Of a stretch of 64,000 nucleotides of DNA, positions 44,401-53,011 are shown one piece after another (the first letter of the stretch is position 1; every line of letters begins with the position of its first letter). The notes under the pieces are model-generated. The model ran no database searches. It had not been told where the DNA came from and saw nothing but the letters and a program-made list of their open reading frames with translations. Origin of the DNA: an uncultured Lachnospiraceae bacterium (GTDB lineage Bacteria > Bacillota > Clostridia > Lachnospirales > Lachnospiraceae); the NCBI GenBank assembly GCA_902493385.1, contig CABUPO010000004.1, positions 115,225 through 179,224 on the forward strand. Reading direction: 5' to 3'. A program made the position numbers and the translations under genes.

Positions 44401-47367
44401 TCCGGCGTTAAGATAAGCCGTTGGAAGCAGACGAAGCGCTCGTTGTCCGTACACAGCTTTATTGTCTGCATCTGCCGCAGTAACGGTAACCCACTGCTTT
44501 CCGGGAGCAAAGTCAAAGCACTTATAAACAATTTTTCCCATTCCATCATCAGATTTGCTTATAGTTAGTACCTTAGGCTTAAATGCAGCGGTATAATCCA
44601 AAGTCTTATTCTCTTCGTTATTACTCAAAACCGCACTTTCATAATTCACAGAAAATCCATGCTCGGCTTCACCTTCTGCCGCCGCAGCTTTCTCTCCAAG
44701 ATACTCAACGAATCCATTTGCCGCATTCCTGCTTCCTTCCGAATTGTCCGCATCCCATTCAATTCCGTTGCTATCATCTGTAGTAAGCTCAAATTTGCGC
44801 GTGATGTCACGAACGGTATCATAAACATGCGACTGCATATTTGCAGCCTCTAATTGACCGGATTCATTGAGAATTTCATCATAATGGTCAAGGAATACCG
44901 CAGCCGTTGAAGCCAGACTATAATAGTAAAAGCTTAATTTTCTGTTATATTTCATCTGTTTCACAAGATTTTTGGCATCGTCTCCGGCAAGAGCATTCGG
45001 TTTTGCCGTAAGCGAAATAAGCTGCGGATAATAACCGTTCATATTCTGCCAGACTGTGCCATCATCAGGATTAATGTCAGTAAGTCCTTTAATTCTCTTA
45101 ACTTTGGAATATTTTGTGTATACTCCCTCAAGCCCTTCTAAAGTATTGTTCAATTGCACAGATTCCGAACCATAAGAATAATTCCCTATATCCCTCTCTC
45201 TCATCGCTGTTGTCTGCTTATCATAATAGCATTTGATTAAACTAACAGTATTATTTTCTTCACTAACAGGCGTTTGCAGGGCGTCTGAAGGGCTGACTCC
45301 AACTGCATCACTGCTGTAATTAATATATGCGCCCATAAATCCGCCAATTGAATTAGTATTGCTTTCAGCCGTAGAAGTATCAGTAGTAATTCCACCGACC
45401 TCTCCAGCCGCATAGCAGTTTTCAAAAATGTGCCGGCGTGCTGTTGTATCATTATCTGTATCCGCTTGTATATTTCCTCTTACTAAGCCTGCAAAACCTC
45501 CTACCTGCTGCCCTGAATACTGCATTCCAACCGAAGATGTGGAATAACAGTTTTTAAACACCGTTTTGCCGCGATGCTCTGTTGCCGGACTGGAATAATT
45601 GGGGTCATATGCGCGCGCATCATCAAATATAATGCCGACAAATCCACCCAGCTTCGTTTCACCTTCAATTGCGCCCGACGTATAGCAGTTTTCAAAATAA
45701 GAGTTTACAAAAGTCTTTTTGCCATTGTAAGGATAATAAAATCCGTCTCCGCTTCCGATAACCGCACCTATAAAAACTCCCAGCTTAGTTCTCGCGTATA
45801 TAGTGCAGTTTGAAAAACAATTTTTAAATATTATCATCGACTGCAGGCAGGAAACAAAGGTTCCGGAATGCTCGCCGCCAACATCATAGACTTCTGAATT
45901 AACAGACGCACAGCTTTCATATATTGACGGAAACATATTAGATAATGTAATGCCGGATTGTTCTCCGCTCTTCTTACCCAGCCATGACCTTTCAATCTCT
46001 GCAGCAGAATCCGGAATATCAGTATAGTAATATTCCGCGTTATCAGGCGGCGTACTGTCTCCTGTATATGTGTATTCAGACATATTGCTAAAACTGTTAT
46101 AGGAAGCAAACAGAGCGCAGTGCGAGCTTCCATAAACATAGCTGTTATCTATTGTACACTCCTTCAGATAGCAGCATAAATTATTATATCCTAACACAAT
46201 TGCTGTTCCTCCGCCGCCCATAGACATGCAGCGCTCCCAATTCACATTGTTAAAATATGCATGTCTGACGCTGTGTCCAAACATTCCTCCCTCATGAGCA
46301 ATAAACTGATTAGAAAAAACCGCATCATGAATATAAAACTTTTGATCTGAGCGCAAAAAAGTCCAATAATCAGTTTTTACGACACTGGCCCTTAAGGTAT
46401 CAGTATTATATTTAACCTGAGTAACCAAAGATGATTTAAAATACCCATTGTACAAGCCATGTCCGTTACCGTCTATCTCCAGCAGCACCAAGCGGTTAGT
46501 ATAGCCATACCACATTCTGCCTTCTGCACCGCCTAAGTCAATATCACATAAAAGCTCAATACCAAGCTTATCTACTATTTTTTTAGAACTCTCATCTGCG
46601 TTATCCGGAATCTCGCTGCTATCTGCCTGTATTACCCTGGCAGACGTCTCGTAAGCGTCAAGCAAAACCGCAAGCTGGTCGGCAGTACTGACGTAATATC
46701 TGCGGTAATATCCATCAAGTGCAGCATCATATTCAACACTATAATACAGTGAAGGAGCATCTGTTTTATTCAGATTAAACGTATATTTAATATCAACGTA
46801 CCTTACATCAGCGCCACTTTCCTTTTTTAGCTTCCATGCCGTAACGGATGTGTTGTTATTATTGTCATATTGGTTATCATCACCCCATCCTTGCCATGCT
46901 GCCAAATCATTCAGATTGTCCATTGGAATGTCTTCATATGACTTATCTGTAAAATCATAGCTTACTCCGCTAAAAGCATAGTCTTTTACCGTAATGTACC
47001 CATCAGCATTACTTTTACTTATAGTATAGTTCTCAATGTCACCCGTATATATAATTTGCTGTCCAATGGAATCGTCCGCTGTTTTATCTTTAATTGTAAT
47101 ACCCTCGTCACTCTCATCAATCCATTTGGCGTCTGTCTTTGAAGTATCATGCCACATTAATTCCGTTGGTTTATCATCTGTATCAGTCCATGAAAGGGTA
47201 CTCTTCTTCGTCTCCCACAATTTCTTAACATTCAGAGCTTCAGCAGCTGCCGCCTGCACATTTTCTGATAATTCCCCATGAAAAAAAGGCTGCATATTAT
47301 TAACTAATATTGTAAATAACAATATAAATGAAATTATTACTCTGCGTATATATCTTTTACCTCTCAA
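41431..47367 (-). CDS. Giant secreted repeat protein (1978 residues), adhesin-like
   Basis: A very large exported protein with a Sec signal peptide ending near NVQAAAAEA. Residues about 200-780 hold repeated GGFxG and FxNCY(A/S) units (VGGFAGLVRG, IGGFMGAYIN) of the GLUG/beta-helix type. A DUF11-like domain (about 1480-1620: LTYRVKLHNTGYMESDIVNV) and a DUF7601/pilin-type isopeptide-like domain (about 1812-1930: YLNIEKQ, DPAQSFLMKL, GETFYTRI) follow. It has no LPxTG motif or C-terminal helix and ends GDGGGG. The start codon is TTG with AGAGGGG 9 bp upstream. First gene of the surface operon; it is probably held by partner subunits. Confidence 0.85.
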   Translation of the reverse strand: MRGKRYIRRVIISFILLFTILVNNMQPFFHGELSENVQAAAAEALNVKKLWETKKSTLSWTDTDDKPTELMWHDTSKTDAKWIDESDEGITIKDKTADDSIGQQIIYTGDIENYTISKSNADGYITVKDYAFSGVSYDFTDKSYEDIPMDNLNDLAAWQGWGDDNQYDNNNNTSVTAWKLKKESGADVRYVDIKYTFNLNKTDAPSLYYSVEYDAALDGYYRRYYVSTADQLAVLLDAYETSARVIQADSSEIPDNADESSKKIVDKLGIELLCDIDLGGAEGRMWYGYTNRLVLLEIDGNGHGLYNGYFKSSLVTQVKYNTDTLRASVVKTDYWTFLRSDQKFYIHDAVFSNQFIAHEGGMFGHSVRHAYFNNVNWERCMSMGGGGTAIVLGYNNLCCYLKECTIDNSYVYGSSHCALFASYNSFSNMSEYTYTGDSTPPDNAEYYYTDIPDSAAEIERSWLGKKSGEQSGITLSNMFPSIYESCASVNSEVYDVGGEHSGTFVSCLQSMIIFKNCFSNCTIYARTKLGVFIGAVIGSGDGFYYPYNGKKTFVNSYFENCYTSGAIEGETKLGGFVGIIFDDARAYDPNYSSPATEHRGKTVFKNCYSTSSVGMQYSGQQVGGFAGLVRGNIQADTDNDTTARRHIFENCYAAGEVGGITTDTSTAESNTNSIGGFMGAYINYSSDAVGVSPSDALQTPVSEENNTVSLIKCYYDKQTTAMRERDIGNYSYGSESVQLNNTLEGLEGVYTKYSKVKRIKGLTDINPDDGTVWQNMNGYYPQLISLTAKPNALAGDDAKNLVKQMKYNRKLSFYYYSLASTAAVFLDHYDEILNESGQLEAANMQSHVYDTVRDITRKFELTTDDSNGIEWDADNSEGSRNAANGFVEYLGEKAAAAEGEAEHGFSVNYESAVLSNNEENKTLDYTAAFKPKVLTISKSDDGMGKIVYKCFDFAPGKQWVTVTAADADNKAVYGQRALRLLPTAYLNAGEMIHINISKDEDNTGQVPDNVVTMDSESSQITLNGFNHSVGVVYAITDRYRMGTDIYNNQKLLPYTQRADNDRENFAYYKKYPAVTDADLSADETAGIKAQIGKKNEDGSIGLLEQRIEVANKDAKYSNIRNLSYNSGGTMVKIYKAVPEKDENGSWLLNKEEEIDYSGENIKKWQGEAPFVKNDTVDDTGFYYLDYYWRLDDGRYLMDSKLVRISADSYNVEMITGILNEKHTIDKDKTPQTCIDQYVTDNITGDDSTYSWTQNYPSMTILPDEKHTTTVNDNLSEDDYNSYNQPREYNGDVYYTKTLKMTTAQAKTAVGWYRGNEYRLTTLIIEAIDEAGTAHEMTRIDTNNQINEFDFSNAEYQYDFTGYKITQNPETKVFTVEENAQSEKKFKIQSASGTVNNSVTKYILFNLEDSNQAEAYTTINDSLRVTALFRRNTSDVWAEKNVLLNAKSEVLPVADGSSDDRQYYTALDEADKAYEVDNGRLSENENTDENRKAVLSGDTLTYRVKLHNTGYMESDIVNVYDTVPDNCTYVKDSMKIYRQEMYNLSSGMVHYGNLTEMTQTEDSSPVKMQEKDGSLKWSITSMPLNYVYYAEYKVTVDDLPASELKRVLTNEAQWDFVSLNGDVIDSADVGDSEFSPTDLKYFKKNAIFSMDVLVDDETADESGIKQERTYTIDFKKHDEADYKDISFTDDFPSNGFTFNEKKGIEVYKKEKSQQDYKLIAKWAGGSVDNSLQQGINIIVRDAGFTILGMNILSGEEFRVVFYGTQEKLGNDTGVTEIHNKASVSYRKKTQGEEADQQSNAIAKTERITNKVSTDVTHLYLNIEKQIAAYDPAQSFLMKLCYYKGGKAAKNGTAGETFYTRINCTNEQQDSAPYTYTGNSIVQCDRRGVYVVEEDCSWSNTDYEFDGSEEEKKVSITLPETMYESGAFPASLGTDLSALPKVVFKNKESIFAYLSGQSYAENVFNFVTAESNAVGDGGGG

Positions 47368-47463
47368 ATCATATATCCCCTCTTTATGCTTATATAATAT
47401 CTGAATGGACGCAAGAACATCCTTTATTATGTATTTGTAAAGATTCGCAATTAATATTTTAAT

Positions 47464-47492
47464 AGTATAGCAAAAAATATTGAATTTCGCAA
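47464..47492 (-). promoter_or_regulatory. Promoter of the surface operon
   Basis: Minus-strand TTGCGA (47492-47487), 17 bp, TATACT (47469-47464), about 95 bp before the TTG start. The A/T-rich leader has no evident riboswitch. Confidence 0.55.
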
Positions 47493-47563
47493 TAGAATAT
47501 TAAAAAAAAGAAAAATTTCTTCAAATATTTTAAGACGGATGCGCATATTGGCGTTAAACACAG

Positions 47564-48463
47564 TTATTTTCTTATCCCTCTTTTCAAATACTGATAAAGA
47601 GTATCTGCGGCGAGACTTTTTCCCCGCCCTTTATCTGAAACAATCTGTATTGAACGCTTCGGAACATCGCAGTCAAGATTTATCTGCGTTAGCCTGCCCT
47701 CTTTCACCAAAGGCGCCGCCAATGACTCCGCCACAAACCCCACCCCCAGATTATTTTCAATCAAAGGAATAAGAAGGTCGGATGTTGCAACTTCCATGTC
47801 AGGCTCCATATCCAGCCCATGTTCAATGAAAAAATTTCTGTACAGATTATATGTTGCGCTTCCCCTGCCTAAGCCAATCCATGACAGATTCCGAAAATCT
47901 GACTGGCTGATTGATGCTGTCGACAAAGCTTTATACCGTTCTCCCCCTACGAGTATTTCATTAAAATCCAATATATTGTCACACAATACATTGGACGGAG
48001 CATTAAACGGCGTCGTAATAACAGCAAAATCCAGCCTGCCGCTGAGAAGATTCTTTATAATCTCCGGCGTTGTATTATTATGAATTTTAATTTTGATATC
48101 AGAATATTCATGTTTAAAATCACAAATCGCCTTTAGCAGAAATAAATGAATCGCTGTTTCTGTTGCCCCGACTTCTACAGTGCCTCCTTTTAAGGAACCC
48201 TGCCTGAACATTTCCTCCTGTGCATTCAGTAATTGTTTATATGCAATTTCCACATGCGAATACAGTATTTCACCCTCCTGCGTAAGAGTGATTCCCCTTG
48301 CTTCACGAACAAACAGCCTGCAGTTTAGCTGCGACTCCAAAAGCTTCATAATCCGTGATACATTGGGCTGATTACTTCCTAACGCTGCAGCTGCCTTTGT
48401 GATATTCCTGTACTTTGCAACATAGTAAAAAATTTTGTAGTATTCAAAATTTATATCATACAT
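47564..48463 (-). CDS. LysR-family transcriptional regulator
   Basis: A 299-residue regulator. The N-terminal helix-turn-helix is typical: YVAKYRNITKAAAALGSNQP and RIMKLLESQLNCRLFVREAR. The C-terminal effector domain covers about 90-299. The ATG at 48463 gives the standard MYDINFEYYKIFYYVAK start. It is divergent from the MATE gene across a 106-bp gap with a palindrome, so it probably controls that pump and itself. Effector unknown. Confidence 0.92.
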   Translation of the reverse strand: MYDINFEYYKIFYYVAKYRNITKAAAALGSNQPNVSRIMKLLESQLNCRLFVREARGITLTQEGEILYSHVEIAYKQLLNAQEEMFRQGSLKGGTVEVGATETAIHLFLLKAICDFKHEYSDIKIKIHNNTTPEIIKNLLSGRLDFAVITTPFNAPSNVLCDNILDFNEILVGGERYKALSTASISQSDFRNLSWIGLGRGSATYNLYRNFFIEHGLDMEPDMEVATSDLLIPLIENNLGVGFVAESLAAPLVKEGRLTQINLDCDVPKRSIQIVSDKGRGKSLAADTLYQYLKRGIRK

Positions 48464-48479
48464 TTTTGATATCCCTTCC

Positions 48480-48523
48480 ATGTATTATATACATTTTTCA
48501 TATCTCTTAAATGACATTATAAT
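48480..48523 (+). promoter_or_regulatory. LysR operator-like palindrome and MATE promoter
   Basis: A perfect palindrome ATGTATTATATACAT (48480-48494) fits the T-N11-A LysR box. It abuts a -35-like TTTTCA (48495-48500); 17 bp later is TATAAT (48518-48523), 46 bp before the MATE ATG. Confidence 0.55.
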
Positions 48524-48569
48524 ACATTACCGGGAATATGTAAACGAACTCTATAAAGGGAATGATTTG

Positions 48570-49901
48570 ATGAACAAGGATTTAACAACAGGAAAACCAA
48601 AAAAAGTACTATGGCAGTTCTGCCTTCCACTGTTTGGAAGTATTATCTTCCAGCAGCTTTACAATATTGCAGATAGTCTTGTGGCCGGCAGATTTATCAG
48701 CGAAAATGCCCTGGCAGCCGTAGGCAACAGCTACGAAATAACATTAATTTTCATCGCTTTTGCTTTTGGCTGTAATATGGGATGTTCAGTCATTGTATCC
48801 CAGCTGTTCGGCGCCAAAGAATACGGCAGGCTGAAAACTGCGGTAACTACTGCCTGTATTTTCAGTGCAATTCTATGTGCAATACTTATGTCAGCCGGTA
48901 TTTCAGGCTGCGAACCACTGCTGCATTTAATCAAAACTCCGAGCAATGTATTTGAAGACTCACAACTATATCTGAATATCTATATATGGGGACTTCCATT
49001 TGTGTTCTTTTATAATATAGCCACCGGAATATTTTCCGCGCTGGGCGACTCCAAAACACCATTTTACTTTTTAGCGGTATCTTCTACTGCCAACATTGCC
49101 GTAGATATCCTTTTTGTAAAAGCATTCCATATGGGCGTAGCAGGCGTCGCATGGGCAACGTTTCTATGCCAGGGAGTCAGCTGTATTATATCAGTTATTA
49201 CAGTGTTAAGCCGCATAAAAAAGCTTCGTATTACAGAAAAAACGGTGTTATTCGACTGGAGGCTTTTTAAAAAAATAATGATAATAGCAATCCCAAGCAT
49301 TCTGCAGCAAAGCTTCATCTCCGCAGGCAACATTATTATTCAAAGTGTCATAAACGGATTCGGAGCTTCTGTCATGGCGGGCTACTCCGCCGCAGTAAAA
49401 ATGAACAACATGGCTATTACATCATTTACAACTATCGGCAACGGAATCTCCAACTTTACGGCTCAAAATCTCGGCGCCAGAAAATATCAGCGTATCCGCG
49501 AGGGTTTTCGGGCCGGCCTTAAAATGTTATGGTGTATATGCATTCCATTCTGCATCCTTTATATTTTCTTTGGCAGATATTTTCTGCTTTTGTTCATGGA
49601 AAAGAGTTCCACCGAGGCTTTAATGACCGGTATGCAGTTTTTGTGGATACTGTCGCCATTCTATTTTATAGTATCATCCAAATTAGCAGCAGATGGCATT
49701 CTGCGCGGCATCAGCGCAATGCGTCAGTTTATGGCCGCAACTTTTACGGATTTATTCCTGCGCGCAGCCCTCGCATTCGTGCTGTCAGACTTCACGAAAT
49801 CAGCTTTGGGTATATGGTTTGCATGGCCAATCGGCTGGACTGTTGCAATGATTCTCTCCGTCTGCTTTTATCATAAAAAAATGCAGTCCATTTTGGAATG
49901 A
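48570..49901 (+). CDS. MATE family efflux transporter
   Basis: A 443-residue, 12-helix multidrug/toxin exporter. KVLWQFCLPLFGSIIFQQLYNIAD and GFGASVMAGYSAAVKMNNMA fit the MATE repeat pattern, and two similar halves are visible. The ATG at 48570 is chosen because AAAGGG lies 8 bp before it. Probably regulated by the divergent LysR protein. Substrate unknown. Confidence 0.92.
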   Translation: MNKDLTTGKPKKVLWQFCLPLFGSIIFQQLYNIADSLVAGRFISENALAAVGNSYEITLIFIAFAFGCNMGCSVIVSQLFGAKEYGRLKTAVTTACIFSAILCAILMSAGISGCEPLLHLIKTPSNVFEDSQLYLNIYIWGLPFVFFYNIATGIFSALGDSKTPFYFLAVSSTANIAVDILFVKAFHMGVAGVAWATFLCQGVSCIISVITVLSRIKKLRITEKTVLFDWRLFKKIMIIAIPSILQQSFISAGNIIIQSVINGFGASVMAGYSAAVKMNNMAITSFTTIGNGISNFTAQNLGARKYQRIREGFRAGLKMLWCICIPFCILYIFFGRYFLLLFMEKSSTEALMTGMQFLWILSPFYFIVSSKLAADGILRGISAMRQFMAATFTDLFLRAALAFVLSDFTKSALGIWFAWPIGWTVAMILSVCFYHKKMQSILE

Positions 49902-50140
49902 AAATATATTACCTGAGCTGCCAGGTTATATTCCAAAGTGAATTACAAAGTTTTTGCCATTTTCAGCTTCTATAAGCAAAGCTATTAAATCAGACAGGTT
50001 ATGATTATTCCAAATTATCTCAATAAAACCATTAAGCGATTCAGGTGGAATTAATGTAAGCGGTTGAAACAATCGCATTATAGTACGAAAAAATAGAATT
50101 ATCAAGTCAAATAATCAAAAATAAAAGGACGGTGTCTACA

Positions 50141-51286
50141 ATGAACAATTTTACTTTTTCATATCCAACAAAGGTTTATTTTGGAGAAAAAACTGCACAG
50201 CAGGCTTTCGACGCAGAGCTTGGCAAATACCCTGAAACGGTGATGCTTGCTTATGGCGGAGGCTCAATAAAAAAGAATGGTATTTATGATGAAATGCAAA
50301 CAATGCTTTCCCATGCAGGCAAAAAGGTAGTAGATTTCTCCGGCATTATGCCAAATCCTACTTATACAAAAGTACAGGAGGGAGCGGCTATTGCAAGAAA
50401 ACACCATGTAGATTTTATTTTAGCTGTGGGCGGCGGCAGTGTGATTGACTGCTGCAAGGCAGTTTCTGCACAAGCCATGCTGGAGGAAGATATCTGGAAT
50501 ATGGAGTACAAAAAAGGAAAATTTCCTACAGCAGGCATTCCAATGGGCGCAGTAGTTACAGTTTCCAGCACCGGCGCAGAAATGAACGCAGGCGCGGTCA
50601 TTACTTACGAAGAAAAAAAGTGGAAAGGCCCGATTTTTGGAACAGCCGCTTCTTTTGCGGTTCTTGACCCGGCATATACAATGTCAGTACCGCCTTTGCA
50701 AGTGCTTTCCGGAGCTTTTGATACATTGAGCCATGCAATGGAAACCTATCTCGGAGCTTCCGATGAAGATAATGTGTCTGATGATGTTGCGCTTGCTGTT
50801 ATGAAAAATACTGTGGCAAATATGCGCCGTCTGCTAAAAAATATCAATGATATACAGGCAAGGAGCAATTTGATGTGGGATTCAGCTATGGCGGAAAACG
50901 GGATTTTGAAATGCGGCCGCTTTACCGATTTTCAGGCGCATCAGATAGAGCATCAGCTTGGCGCTTATACCGACTGCAGTCACGGGCTTGGACTGGCTGT
51001 AATCCATCCCGCCTATTACCGCCATATTGTAAAAGATGCACCGGAAAAATTCACCCGGTTTGCAAAGGTAGTATTCGGCGTAGATACTGCAGAAGCCGGC
51101 ATAGAGGAGCTTAATAACTTTATTCAGGAGTGCGGTCTGCCTGCTAAGATGAGTCAGCTGAATTCCTCGGTGGAAATCACTCCAAAAGTGCTCAGACAGG
51201 TGGCTGATACCTGCAATATAATCAGTTCGGGGCCTCGCAAACTTAGCAGAGATGAAATATATGAGCTTCTTATGGAATGTATGTAA
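50141..51286 (+). CDS. Iron-containing alcohol dehydrogenase (butanol dehydrogenase-like)
   Basis: A 381-residue group III alcohol dehydrogenase. The nucleotide-binding loop GGGSVIDCCKAV (about 94-105), VSSTGAEMNAGAVIT, and metal ligands in AFDTLSHAMETY, FQAHQIEHQLGA and DCSHGLGLA are intact. It resembles NADPH-dependent BdhA. The ATG at 50141 is preferred over a GTG three codons earlier, by spacing to AAAGGA. It is a single gene; its last bases face the sirtuin gene. Confidence 0.92.
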   Translation: MNNFTFSYPTKVYFGEKTAQQAFDAELGKYPETVMLAYGGGSIKKNGIYDEMQTMLSHAGKKVVDFSGIMPNPTYTKVQEGAAIARKHHVDFILAVGGGSVIDCCKAVSAQAMLEEDIWNMEYKKGKFPTAGIPMGAVVTVSSTGAEMNAGAVITYEEKKWKGPIFGTAASFAVLDPAYTMSVPPLQVLSGAFDTLSHAMETYLGASDEDNVSDDVALAVMKNTVANMRRLLKNINDIQARSNLMWDSAMAENGILKCGRFTDFQAHQIEHQLGAYTDCSHGLGLAVIHPAYYRHIVKDAPEKFTRFAKVVFGVDTAEAGIEELNNFIQECGLPAKMSQLNSSVEITPKVLRQVADTCNIISSGPRKLSRDEIYELLMECM

Positions 51287-51420
51287 GAAAACAGCCTGTG
51301 CACAATCAACCACAGACTTGGCTTTACCCCACGCTTCTCATTTTCAAAATCATATGATTTTTAATTTTTTGAAAACGGAAAGTATTCCACATGATAACCG
51401 AAGTAATCGAACCTGTTATC

Positions 51421-52287
51421 TTATAATTGTTTCAGTACCTTCCCAATATCTGCATTGATGCAGATGGAACGGTCTATGATTTCCGTTGGTGCGCAGGCTT
51501 CCCCTAAGTTCACGCAGGCGTAGACTGCCTGCGGGTTCTCTGCCGTCATTCTCCAAAAAGAAAATTTCACTATACCAGGGGTGTTAGCGCCAACGCCAAG
51601 CTCCAAAAACAGAATATGCAGCCCCTTGTGCCGCCGGATAAAATCCTCATAGCGGCTTGCTGCCGCATACCACCCCTCATCCTGTACAAAGGAATCGTCA
51701 CATCTCAAATTCATTGTCATTGGCGCTCCGCAGACAGGGCACTTGGGTATCAGTTCTGACGGAATCTTCAAATTCTTTTGCTCTGATACCATTTGCCTCA
51801 CTGTTTCCTCATTATCATAGGTTTTATCGTGGCAGGCTTTTGAGCATTGCCACAAGCCGTAATCGCCCTGCGTATAAAACAGTCGCTTTTTATCAAAGCC
51901 AGCAAGTTGAAACTGATGGTCAACATTTGTGGTCAGTACAAAGTAGTCCTTATCCTTAACGATATTTAATAAATCCGTATAAGGCTTGCCTGCCGCTATA
52001 TCGTAGCGGTTGACACAGATATGCCTTGACCACCAGGCCCAGTATTCTTCAAGCGAATTATAGGGATAAAAGCCGCCAGAATACATATCGGTAATACCGT
52101 ACTTTTGGCGAAAGTCAGCAAAGTGCTTTTCAAAGCGTTCCCCGTCATAAGTAAATCCTGCCGAGGTCGACATTCCCGCGCCTGCGCCGATTACAATGGC
52201 GTCTGCATTTTCTATTTCATTTTTCAGCCTGTTAATCCGCTCGGAGCAACTCTCGGTAGATGTTGTAATCAAGTTCCTTAAAAACAT
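51421..52287 (-). CDS. Class M sirtuin (SirTM), protein ADP-ribosyltransferase
   Basis: A 288-residue sirtuin-fold NAD enzyme. It has GAGAGMSTSAGF (34-45), TTNVDHQF with Asn121, and zinc Cys pairs QCSKAC and CPVC. The deacetylase His is replaced by Gln140 in FYTQGDYG. These match the SirTM class, described as ADP-ribosylating lipoylated GcvH-L and using Asn118/Gln137 in Streptococcus pyogenes, the same spacing. It is thus unlikely to be a deacetylase. The ATG at 52287 has GAGGTG 8 bp upstream and lies inside the macrodomain gene (56-bp overlap). Confidence 0.88.
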   Translation of the reverse strand: MFLRNLITTSTESCSERINRLKNEIENADAIVIGAGAGMSTSAGFTYDGERFEKHFADFRQKYGITDMYSGGFYPYNSLEEYWAWWSRHICVNRYDIAAGKPYTDLLNIVKDKDYFVLTTNVDHQFQLAGFDKKRLFYTQGDYGLWQCSKACHDKTYDNEETVRQMVSEQKNLKIPSELIPKCPVCGAPMTMNLRCDDSFVQDEGWYAAASRYEDFIRRHKGLHILFLELGVGANTPGIVKFSFWRMTAENPQAVYACVNLGEACAPTEIIDRSICINADIGKVLKQL

Positions 52288-53011
52288 TGAAAATCACCTC
52301 AATTTCGCTGTGCATTTGTTCTTTGTATTCCTGTACGGTTTCAATCGCTATCTGCGCTGCCATATCGTTGGGAAAATGAAACTCTCCCGTAGAAATGCAG
52401 CAGAACGCAATATTCTTTAATCCGTTTTGCTCTGCCAGTTCCAAACAAGAACGATAGCAGGAAGTAAGCAATTCCTTATCCTTTTTTACAAGCCGGCCGT
52501 GAATAATAGGGCCGACTGTGTGCAGCACATAACGACTCGGCAGATTATAGGCAGGCGTGATTTTCGCTCTGCCTGTTTCTTCCTCGTGACCTTGTTTGTT
52601 CATTAGTTCTGCACAAGCCAAACGGAGCTGTACTCCCGCAAAGGTGTGAATTGCGTTATCAATACAGCCATGATTTGGGCAGAAGCAGCCGAGCAGCCCG
52701 CTATTGGCGGCATTTACTATACCGTCACATTGCAAAGTGGTAATATCTCCACGCCAAAGATATAGCCCTTTTTGAACAGGCTTCAAATCGGAAAGAGCCG
52801 TAATTCCTTTCTGCCGTGTTTCCTCCTGCAGGCAGGCGTCCTGCACCGTTAAAAATTCATCCGTCACAGGCAGAGGCATACGAATATTAAAAAGCGAACG
52901 AAGCAGCGTTTTTTGTTCCTGCTCACTCGACGAGATTTCTATTTCAGAATACTGAGGCTGTTCCTTTAATAAAGTCGATATCAAGTATTTTCTTCTTTCG
53001 GTTTGTGTCAT
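52232..53011 (-). CDS. Zinc-type macrodomain protein (ADP-ribosyl hydrolase)
   Basis: A 259-residue macrodomain protein that probably removes ADP-ribose added by the linked sirtuin. Residues about 85-255 hold WRGDITTLQCDGIVNAAN (ligand loop) and the zinc-class insertion GCFCPNHGCIDNAIH (108-122), with later HTVGPII and ISTGEFHFP. An N-terminal helical extension (1-75) is typical of SirTM-linked macrodomains. The ATG at 53011 is chosen because GGAAAGGA precedes it by 8 bp. It overlaps the sirtuin gene by 56 bp. Confidence 0.9.
   Translation of the reverse strand: MTQTERRKYLISTLLKEQPQYSEIEISSSEQEQKTLLRSLFNIRMPLPVTDEFLTVQDACLQEETRQKGITALSDLKPVQKGLYLWRGDITTLQCDGIVNAANSGLLGCFCPNHGCIDNAIHTFAGVQLRLACAELMNKQGHEEETGRAKITPAYNLPSRYVLHTVGPIIHGRLVKKDKELLTSCYRSCLELAEQNGLKNIAFCCISTGEFHFPNDMAAQIAIETVQEYKEQMHSEIEVIFNVFKELDYNIYRELLRAD

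Noticed and set aside
49902..50140. Gap between MATE and alcohol dehydrogenase genes searched for RNA elements
   Set aside because: No convincing hairpin, promoter or small ORF was found.
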